DNA of 5,194 bases from CALVZT01 sp964368755 (GTDB lineage: Bacteria; Bacillota; Clostridia; Christensenellales; UBA1242): NCBI GenBank assembly GCA_964368755.1, contig CAYJCR010000022.1, forward strand, positions 1-5,194. Direction: 5' to 3'. This document shows positions 1 to 4,848 of this stretch, one piece after another. The position numbers were made by a program, and so were the translations under genes. A model generated the notes under the pieces. The model was not told the origin of the DNA and did not search any database. It saw nothing but the letters and a program-made list of their open reading frames with translations. Position 1 is the stretch's first letter, and every line of letters starts with the position of its first letter.

Positions 1-3000
1 TCTGTGCTGTATGGAGTCCAACTGCGCTGGAACTCCTCTGCTGCCTGCTGGTTCCAGGTTTTCAACTTCCTCCGCCAGCTAAGAAGCACTGCTGAAGCTC
101 TGGACATTCACGGAGAGATCCTAGTCAGGATCGCACTCAAGCAGCTCAAGACAGTCCCTTTCTTTCCCCACATTCGGAGTGCATTGGACCTGAGAGCCCC
201 CGAGTTTCCCCCGTGGAAGGACTTCCAGGAAATGGTCCTGCAGACAGCAGAAGAGGCTGATGCAGCATTGGCCTTTCTGCCCAAGAAGAGCACATCGTCA
301 GCTCCCGCCTCCAATGGCAAGCCCTTCTTCAAGGGGAAGCCAGGCGATCCCCAAACCAAGCCCCAGGCTGCGTCAGCCAACAACGGCCAGAAGAGAGGCC
401 CCCTCACCCAGGAAGAAAAGGACCATCGACAGAGAAATGGCCTGTGTCTGTACTGCGGAACAGCAGGTCACATAGCCAGAAACTGTCCCCAGAAAAAATC
501 GAGTCCAGTTCGAGCAGGCAGGAGGGAGCAGCTGCCGAATGGCAAGCCTCAAGTGGAGGCATACCCCCACTCTGCCATTGCCTCCAAGCCCAAGGCCAAA
601 GGAGTGGCCAGCGTGAACGTGGCTGCTCAACCAGAGGACTCTGTTCATCCTGAAGGGCTGCCTGAACCAGACGCTGCCCATGGCCTGTTCACTGTTCTGG
701 CAGACAAGTCCCAGGGAGTCCAGTCGTCTGCTGCCCTGTTGGCCCCTCCTCCTGAACAGGACAGGCGTCCCCAGGTGAGAACCACCCTTGTCGATGCCTC
801 TGGCCTGCAGAAAGCAGTTGTCCTGATCGCTGACACGGGTGCAGAGGTGAGTTGTGCGAATGCAGCCTACGTCCAGGCCCTGGGGCTGAAGCCCCAGAGA
901 TGCGCCAGCCACACTCTGGTGGTTGGCAATGGGATGCAAGTGACCACGTCTACCATTGCTACCCTGACCCTGAGACTGACTCCCGAGGCTCCTCCCCAGA
1001 AGATCGAGGTGTTCGTCACCGAGAACCTGCCACCCGGTGGGTACATATTGCTGGGCATCCCAGACATGCAGGGATTTGCTATTTCGCTGGTCTCCAAGCC
1101 CAAGCTGGAATACCTCCCTGCCACTCCTCTGGAGCTGTCAACAGATGCGATGAGCCCCTCCTTGATCCCATTCAAGGATGATTCCAAGCCTGCGGCCTCT
1201 GCCCTGGACCAAGTGCAAATCGGAGATCATTTGTCCCCAGAGGAAGTCCAGGAAGTCAAGTCCATCCTCCAGACCTTTGCCCCAGCCTTCAGTCCCTTGA
1301 ATGACATGCCTGCAGACCTCCCGGAGTTCTCCATTCAGCTCAAGCCACAGGCAGCCCTGGTGAAGGGAAAACCTCGTTTCTTGCCCCCTCACAAGCTCGA
1401 CTTCGTCCGAGAGGAGATCAGCAAGTTGCTCAGGTTGCAGGTGATCGAGCCCTCAAGCAGCGCCTATCCATCCCCCATAGTTGTGGCCAACAAGGCTGAC
1501 GGTTCATTTCGCATGTGCGGAGATTACAGGAACCTCAATTCTCAGACTGTGGTGGACAAGTATCCCGTCCCATTGTCCTGGGACATCCTGTCTTTCGTTG
1601 AGGGCCGTCCCTACCTTGGACATTTCGATTTCTCCAGTGGTTACTATCAGGTGCCACTGAGCAAAGAGTCTCGCCCCTTGCTGGCCTTCACCACTCCTGT
1701 GGGGATGTACCAGCCCACTCGGATGCCTTTCGGAGCAGCGTCAGCTTGCGCATTCTTTCAGCGGGCTGTGGCAGACTTGTTCTCAGGCCTGGTTGACCAT
1801 GTTCGCTCCACGTTTGATGACTGCATTCTGGCAGCCAAGACCTGGTCCGAGTTCAAGGAAGCCTTGACCCAGTTCCTGACCATTTGCGAGCAGCACAACG
1901 TCCATCTGAATGCACGCAAATGCTGCATTGGCCCAAAGGAGATTCCCCTCCTGGGGCGCCTGGCTGGCCCCACTGGGGTCAGAATCGACCCAAGCCGTCT
2001 CGAGGCCATTCTAGGCCTGCAAGCACCCCAGAACAAGAAAAACGTCCAGGAGTTCTTGGGGGTCATGAGGTGGTTTGCCCCGTTTATCCCAGAGCTGTCT
2101 GCCATGCTTCTCCCCATCCAGGAACTCCTGAAGAAGGATGTCTCGTTTACCTGGTCCCCTGAGCAGGAGACAGCCTTCCAGGCTGCGAAAGGAGCAATTG
2201 CGACAGCCCCACCTTTGGCCCATGTTCGAATGGGAGCCCCACTGGTTCTCAGGACTGACGCCTCCAAGAAGGCAGTGGCAGGTGCATATTTTCAGGAATG
2301 CACTGATGGGTCTCTGGAACCACTGGCCTTTTATGGCCGCTCTCTCAATGCCACAGAGCAACGTTACCTCACAATCGAATTAGAGGCCCTCGCCATTCTG
2401 TACAGTCTGACCCGTGGCCGAACTTTGATCACTGGACCTGTCAGAGTGATCACTGATCACTCCAACCTGAGGTTTCTCTTTCGCTCTGCAAATGCAAGGG
2501 TCCAGCGCTGGGCCTTGCAGCTCACTGAGTTTGATCTGACAATCGAGTACTCGCCAGGCTCCACCAACTGCCTGGCGGATTACTTGTCACGTTCCATCAC
2601 TGCAGCCAAGGATAAACAAGAGCCCCCTGCCTTCGATGTCCCCAAGAAGCTCCCAGAGGAAATTCCTGTCTTTGTTGCAGCATGCTCTGCTCCCGATGAC
2701 CCATTGCTGCTGCCTGCAGAGATCGCAGACCTCCCACATCGTGTGGAGGGTGGAGTGGTCATTCTGAACGAGAAACCTCCTCCACCAGTGCTCGCCAAAG
2801 TCTGGGCACTGGCCCATGATCTCCCCTTGGCGGGACACTCTGGCTACAAGCGCACCTGTTCCAGAGTCGAAATGGCTCTCTCGTGGCCTGGGGTGCAGGG
2901 AGACTTGCACCTCCTGTACAAGCAGTGTCCCACATGCCAGAAGCTTCGTGCCAAGACAGCCTCAGCAGCGCAGATGGCTTCCACAGCAGCCCACAGCCCA

Positions 3001-4068
3001 TTCGAGAGCGTTTTTCTCGATTTTCTCGGTCCCTTCCCCAAGACCTCTGAGCTCCAGTATGTGCTCACCATGATCGACCGTTTCTCCCACTATGTGGTCC
3101 TGGTGGCAGCAGAGGCAACAACGAGCGAGTTCACAGCCCAGACCTTCTTTGACCATTGGATATGCCATTTTGGCATACCTGCCCTGCTCACCAGTGACGG
3201 AGCTTCGTGTTTCACCTCAGCCCAGTTCAAGGCCTTCTGCTCTGTGCTCAGAGTCAAACACCATGTGTCTGCCCCTTATCACCCAGAGGGACATGGTGTG
3301 GTGGAGAGAGTCCACTATGATGTGACGCAGCTCTTGCGTGGGTTTTGCAGGACAAACCCTGACTGGTCCCTCTTCTTGGCACCAGTAGCCTTTGCAATCA
3401 ACACATCCCCCAGCCGTGTCCTGGGTACTACTCCCTACGAGGTAGTGCATGGGTTCAAGCCAGTCCTGCCTCTGAACGCTGTCCTGAGACCCCTGTCCAA
3501 CTCTCCCCAAGATCTTGAAGATGACCCAGCCTCCTTTGCATCCAACCTGGCCACAGCAGCTGTCGAGATCTACAACCAAGTCCGCCAGCTGCAAAAGACC
3601 AACTTCGAGAAGTCCCTTGCCAGGTACCAGAAGGAAGCAAAGGGACGCCAGGCCTACTCCCCAGGCGAGTTTGTGCTGGTCCACTGCAACAGAAAAAACA
3701 AACTCGAAACAGAATGGACTGGCCCATTCGAGGTGCTTGAGAGGGAGGATAACGGCCTCATCTATGTCCTCCAATCCCTCGTTGACAAACAAAAATTCCG
3801 TGCCCACCTTGAACGCCTGCATCTGTTCTGCCCTGGCGTTCTCTCCCCTGAGCAACTCCTGAGGGAAACCTGTTCTGTGGGCGAGTACCTGATCGACCAG
3901 GTGACCAACCATGAGTATCGTGGTGGAGAGCTTTGGCTCTCAGTCATCTGGACAGGGTTCCCCCCAGGAGAAGAGCCCTGGACGACTTACCAGTTGTCCA
4001 AGGGTTCCCCAGCAGTCCGTGCCTATGTCAAAGCACACCGTCTCCGCCCACGTCTTCCTGCCAAGTGA
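1..4068 (+). CDS. Gag-Pol polyprotein of a Ty3/gypsy chromodomain retrotransposon (5'-partial)
   Basis: This frame encodes the retroelement polyprotein that packages element RNA, copies it to cDNA and integrates it. Residues are counted with codon 1 at position 1. In order it shows the C-terminal part of Gag (about 1-145), a CCHC zinc knuckle (C149, C152, H157, C162), a basic/proline-rich linker, an aspartic protease (D278-T-G), reverse transcriptase (about 440-660), RNase H (about 745-865), integrase (zinc finger about 939-979, DDE core D1007, D1066, E1102), a GPF motif (1241-1243) and a chromodomain (about 1294-1350), ending at TGA 4066-4068. The frame is already open at position 1 (Ser codon), so the GTG at position 4 is not a start; the true ATG and the N-terminal half of Gag lie upstream. 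Gag and Pol share one frame with no stop or frameshift between them. About 1,355 intact codons suggest a young, possibly active copy. The domain order RT-RNaseH-INT separates it from Ty1/copia. Confidence 0.96.
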   Translation, partial: SVLYGVQLRWNSSAACWFQVFNFLRQLRSTAEALDIHGEILVRIALKQLKTVPFFPHIRSALDLRAPEFPPWKDFQEMVLQTAEEADAALAFLPKKSTSSAPASNGKPFFKGKPGDPQTKPQAASANNGQKRGPLTQEEKDHRQRNGLCLYCGTAGHIARNCPQKKSSPVRAGRREQLPNGKPQVEAYPHSAIASKPKAKGVASVNVAAQPEDSVHPEGLPEPDAAHGLFTVLADKSQGVQSSAALLAPPPEQDRRPQVRTTLVDASGLQKAVVLIADTGAEVSCANAAYVQALGLKPQRCASHTLVVGNGMQVTTSTIATLTLRLTPEAPPQKIEVFVTENLPPGGYILLGIPDMQGFAISLVSKPKLEYLPATPLELSTDAMSPSLIPFKDDSKPAASALDQVQIGDHLSPEEVQEVKSILQTFAPAFSPLNDMPADLPEFSIQLKPQAALVKGKPRFLPPHKLDFVREEISKLLRLQVIEPSSSAYPSPIVVANKADGSFRMCGDYRNLNSQTVVDKYPVPLSWDILSFVEGRPYLGHFDFSSGYYQVPLSKESRPLLAFTTPVGMYQPTRMPFGAASACAFFQRAVADLFSGLVDHVRSTFDDCILAAKTWSEFKEALTQFLTICEQHNVHLNARKCCIGPKEIPLLGRLAGPTGVRIDPSRLEAILGLQAPQNKKNVQEFLGVMRWFAPFIPELSAMLLPIQELLKKDVSFTWSPEQETAFQAAKGAIATAPPLAHVRMGAPLVLRTDASKKAVAGAYFQECTDGSLEPLAFYGRSLNATEQRYLTIELEALAILYSLTRGRTLITGPVRVITDHSNLRFLFRSANARVQRWALQLTEFDLTIEYSPGSTNCLADYLSRSITAAKDKQEPPAFDVPKKLPEEIPVFVAACSAPDDPLLLPAEIADLPHRVEGGVVILNEKPPPPVLAKVWALAHDLPLAGHSGYKRTCSRVEMALSWPGVQGDLHLLYKQCPTCQKLRAKTASAAQMASTAAHSPFESVFLDFLGPFPKTSELQYVLTMIDRFSHYVVLVAAEATTSEFTAQTFFDHWICHFGIPALLTSDGASCFTSAQFKAFCSVLRVKHHVSAPYHPEGHGVVERVHYDVTQLLRGFCRTNPDWSLFLAPVAFAINTSPSRVLGTTPYEVVHGFKPVLPLNAVLRPLSNSPQDLEDDPASFASNLATAAVEIYNQVRQLQKTNFEKSLARYQKEAKGRQAYSPGEFVLVHCNRKNKLETEWTGPFEVLEREDNGLIYVLQSLVDKQKFRAHLERLHLFCPGVLSPEQLLRETCSVGEYLIDQVTNHEYRGGELWLSVIWTGFPPGEEPWTTYQLSKGSPAVRAYVKAHRLRPRLPAK
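445..486 (+). other. Gag CCHC zinc knuckle (nucleocapsid)
   Basis: The pattern C-X2-C-X4-H-X4-C is exact: Cys codons at 445, 454 and 484, and His at 469, with the usual Gly before the His. Such knuckles bind genomic RNA and help packaging. Basic residues flank it on both sides (KDHRQR before, QKK after), as expected for a nucleocapsid region. Only one knuckle is present. The preceding residues, rich in Lys, Pro, Ala and Ser, look like a disordered linker after the capsid domain. Confidence 0.95.
775..1110 (+). other. Aspartic protease domain
   Basis: The active-site signature is VLIADTGAEVS, with the catalytic Asp codon at 832 (D278) followed by Thr-Gly-Ala. A second protease hallmark, a hydrophobic run ending in Gly (YILLG, about 1042-1056), lies about 70 residues later, matching the flap-to-C-terminal spacing of retropepsins. 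The enzyme works as a homodimer and cuts the polyprotein into mature parts. It is embedded between Gag and RT in the same frame. Exact domain edges are estimated. Confidence 0.92.
1318..1980 (+). other. Reverse transcriptase domain
   Basis: Conserved gypsy RT blocks are readable: IEPSSSAYPSPIVVANKADGS (split here as IEPSSSAYPSP and VVANKADGS), FRMCGDYRNLN, FDFSSGYYQV with catalytic D543 (codon 1627), MPFGAASACAFFQ, and the active-site pair D606-D607 (codons 1816 and 1819). The usual YxDD is replaced by TFDD, with Thr604 encoded by ACG at 1810. The downstream thumb/connection region (EFLGVMRWFAPFIPE) is typical. The domain copies element RNA into DNA. The Tyr-to-Thr change could be a lineage trait or a weakening mutation. 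Confidence 0.95.
2230..2590 (+). other. RNase H domain
   Basis: The four acidic positions of retroelement RNase H are visible: D753 in RTDAS (codon 2257), E795 in ELEALA (codon 2383), D819 in VITDHSNL (codon 2455) and D860 in LADYLSR (codon 2578). The domain follows RT directly, as in Ty3/gypsy. It degrades the RNA strand of RNA/DNA hybrids during reverse transcription. It appears intact. Confidence 0.93.
2800..3700 (+). other. Integrase: HHCC zinc finger and DD35E core
   Basis: The zinc-binding part shows His codons at 2815 and 2836 and Cys codons at 2926 and 2935 (H939, H946, C976, C979), in HDLPLAGHSG and CPTCQ. The catalytic core has D1007 (VFLDFLGPF, codon 3019), D1066 (LTSDGASCF, codon 3196) and E1102 (GVVERVH, codon 3304); 35 residues separate the second Asp from the Glu, the classic DD35E spacing. 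The stretch before the Glu reads YHPEGHGVVER rather than the commoner YHPQTDGQTER. The enzyme inserts the cDNA into host chromosomes. It appears catalytically complete. Confidence 0.95.
3706..4065 (+). other. GPY/F-like motif and C-terminal chromodomain
   Basis: ETEWTGPFEVL (GPF codons 3721-3729) matches the GPY/F module at the end of many gypsy integrases. It is followed by a chromodomain-like segment: EYLID (Tyr1296, codon 3886), VIWTGF (Trp1317, codon 3949; Phe1320, codon 3958) and EEPWTTYQL (Trp1327, codon 3979), then a closing helix-like stretch to the stop. Tyr, Trp and Phe sit where HP1-type chromodomains place their three methyl-lysine cage aromatics. In chromoviruses this module steers integration, often to heterochromatin. 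The fold assignment is by motif reading only. Confidence 0.82.
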
Positions 4069-4193
4069 AGTCTTCCTTTCCCTCTTTGTTTCCGCAGGCA
4101 TTTTTCCCTGCTCATGTTGTTTCCCTCTTTTATGTTGTATGCCCTCTGTTGAGGACCTCATTCCCCCTTCCCTTCCCTCTTTGATGGAGGCAG
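4069..4193 (+). other. Pyrimidine-rich region after pol
   Basis: No gene is seen here. The segment is dominated by C and T on the plus strand and contains two copies of ATGTTGT (4114-4120 and 4132-4138). At 4071-4097 a pyrimidine tract ends in CGCAG, resembling a eukaryotic 3' splice site, though the general composition makes this easy to obtain by chance. It may be the 3' untranslated part between pol and the LTR, or the LTR may begin within it. Confidence 0.6.
4183..4193 (+). promoter_or_regulatory. Candidate polypurine tract
   Basis: GATGGAGGCAG is the only purine-rich stretch of note between the pol stop and about 4250, and it is followed at once by TG (TGTTGCA). Plus-strand priming in LTR retroelements starts at such a tract just before the 3' LTR. 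It is short and interrupted by T and C, so the call is weak. Confidence 0.3.
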
Positions 4194-4204
4194 TGTTGCA
4201 CCAT

Positions 4205-4214
4205 GTGTGCACAC
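4205..4214. repeat. 10-bp perfect palindrome
   Basis: GTGTGCACAC is its own reverse complement. It lies 11 bases inside the proposed LTR start. It could be a protein-binding site or nothing at all. Confidence 0.5.
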
Positions 4215-4292
4215 CCCGCCCAGTAATTGTCTTTGTATTACCCATTTTTGGGTTCCCCCTCTTTTGTGCCCTGACTCAACTGTCTGTGTTCT

Positions 4293-4316
4293 CCAGCCAT
4301 GCTTCTTTATGGCTGG
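4293..4316 (+). repeat. 8-bp perfect inverted repeat (hairpin) in LTR-like region
   Basis: CCAGCCAT (4293-4300) pairs perfectly with ATGGCTGG (4309-4316). The first and last loop bases can add a G-U pair in RNA, leaving a CTTCTT loop. It interrupts otherwise unstructured pyrimidine-rich sequence, which makes it stand out. Its role is unknown; a structure in the transcribed R or U5 region, or a DNA-binding site, is possible. Confidence 0.6.
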
Positions 4317-4390
4317 CTTGTTTCCGTGTTCCCCCTTCCCCTCTTTCCTTTGTTTTCTCCCTGAACACAATTCTCTTTTTTTTTATTCCC

Positions 4391-4417
4391 CTTTGGTGCC
4401 AAAGAGCATAGGCGCCA
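4391..4417 (+). repeat. Two mutually exclusive short hairpins
   Basis: CTTTG (4391-4395) pairs with CAAAG (4400-4404) around GTGC. Alternatively TGGTGCC (4394-4400) pairs with GGCGCCA (4411-4417) with one G-U wobble. The site follows the nine-T run at 4376-4384. The pairings are seen in sequence; any switching role is speculation. Confidence 0.45.
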
Positions 4418-4617
4418 CAGTGTACACTCAAGCCTGGTTCTTTGTCGTCCCAGTCCCTGCTGCCCTCCTGTGGGTGTCCCCAGTTGCCAGGCCCCGTTTC
4501 CAAGGGATTCCTGGTGTCCTCGTGTTTTCCCAAGGGGCAAACTCGTGTTCCTTCGCCCCTGCCCTTGTGTAGTCCCTGGCTCCTGCTGTGCTGCCAGTGG
4601 ACTGTCCCCTGTCACCA

Positions 4618-4638
4618 GACGACCCCGAGCTGGTCGTC
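4618..4638 (+). repeat. 7-bp perfect inverted repeat
   Basis: GACGACC (4618-4624) pairs with GGTCGTC (4632-4638) around a 7-base loop, CCGAGCT. It lies in the right part of the proposed LTR, where U5 would be. No function can be assigned. Confidence 0.5.
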
Positions 4639-4739
4639 CCAGGCTGCCCTGTTGCCCTCCCGAGGGCCATTCCCGTTGCCCCGTCTGTGATAGACATCAA
4701 TTGTCTTTTCGGGCCTGCTCCAGCCCAACCCCTGTCCTG

Positions 4740-4767
4740 AGCAGAGCTGCCCTTCTACTGCTCTGCT
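4740..4767 (+). repeat. 8-bp perfect hairpin at the proposed LTR/leader junction
   Basis: AGCAGAGC (4740-4747) pairs with GCTCTGCT (4760-4767) around a 12-base loop. The right arm ends on the T of a TGG that could open a primer binding site. Retroviruses often have a U5 stem beside the primer binding site, so the placement is suggestive. The LTR edge itself is unproven. Confidence 0.5.
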
Positions 4768-4784
4768 GGTGAGAGATTTGTGAA
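4767..4784 (+). promoter_or_regulatory. Possible primer binding site (weak)
   Basis: TGGTGAGAGATTTGTGAA begins with the TGG required to pair with a tRNA 3' CCA. The reverse complement ends in CACCA, but when aligned from the 3' end its GGTTC-like bases fall about five positions out of phase with a real T-arm, so no tRNA can be named. It is listed only because of its position between the LTR-like block and the Gag-like frame. Confidence 0.2.
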
Positions 4785-4812
4785 CCAAGGTGGTCTCTGC
4801 CCTGTCCCCTTG

Positions 4813-4829
4813 TGTTCTGTCACTGAACA
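4813..4829 (+). repeat. 5-bp hairpin in leader
   Basis: TGTTC (4813-4817) pairs with GAACA (4825-4829) around a 7-base loop, 20 bases before the downstream ATG. It is short and could be chance; it is noted because it continues the series of hairpins that follows. Confidence 0.35.
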
Positions 4830-4848
4830 GCCCCTGCTTCCTGCCCTG

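Larger units (their letters stand above)
1..4766 (+). mobile_element. LTR retrotransposon, Ty3/gypsy (Metaviridae), chromovirus-like; 5' end outside window
   Basis: The protease-RT-RNase H-integrase order and the C-terminal GPY/F-like motif plus chromodomain identify the superfamily and suggest the chromovirus branch. The left boundary (5' LTR, primer binding site, gag start) is not in the window. The right boundary is uncertain: I place it provisionally at 4766, just before a TGG that could begin a primer binding site for a following copy. No target-site duplication can be examined. The superfamily call is secure; the boundary is an inference. Confidence 0.85.
4194..4766 (+). repeat. Candidate long terminal repeat (boundaries uncertain)
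   Basis: This non-coding block lies where the LTR must be, between pol and the next Gag-like frame. It would begin with TG after the candidate polypurine tract. About 570 bp is a reasonable gypsy LTR length. It is strongly pyrimidine-rich (60 of 70 bases at 4321-4390 are C or T), contains a run of nine T (4376-4384), and holds several short perfect inverted repeats. I find no TATA box, no AATAAA, and no clear terminal CA at the proposed right end. The second LTR copy is outside the window, so identity between LTRs cannot be tested. Short frames here are chance products of the composition. Confidence 0.4.

Noticed and set aside
4..6. GTG as the start of the Gag-Pol frame
   Set aside because: The frame is open through position 1 and the sequence is eukaryotic; the encoded Gag lacks its N-terminal half, so the start must be upstream.
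13..57. Overlapping short inverted repeats in the Gag coding sequence (13-36 and 27-57)
   Set aside because: Stems of 7-8 bp that exclude each other, one with a bulge, in ordinary coding sequence; expected by chance at this length.
373..939. A 188-codon minus-strand frame
   Set aside because: Antisense to the zinc knuckle and protease coding sequence, with no recognisable motif.
3217..3912. A 231-codon minus-strand frame
   Set aside because: It lies entirely antisense to the integrase coding sequence and shows no domain of its own; strong codon bias on the plus strand explains its length.
3911..4411. A 166-codon plus-strand frame overlapping the end of pol and the LTR-like region
   Set aside because: It starts inside the chromodomain coding sequence in another frame and continues through pyrimidine-rich DNA, giving Ser/Phe/Leu/Pro-rich peptide without recognisable motifs. 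It looks like a composition artefact.
4655..4666. CCCTC/GAGGG inverted repeat
   Set aside because: Only five pairs around a 2-base loop; too small and tight to be convincing.
4207..4772. Several 70-120 codon frames on both strands within the LTR-like block
   Set aside because: They overlap one another in several frames, consist of low-complexity Ser/Pro/Leu/Cys or Gly/Arg-rich peptides, and lack motifs.
4767..4786. A tRNA-derived primer binding site for a specific tRNA
   Set aside because: The complement begins GGTTC and ends CACCA but is about five bases too short to be a true T-arm plus acceptor 3' end, so no tRNA identity was assigned.
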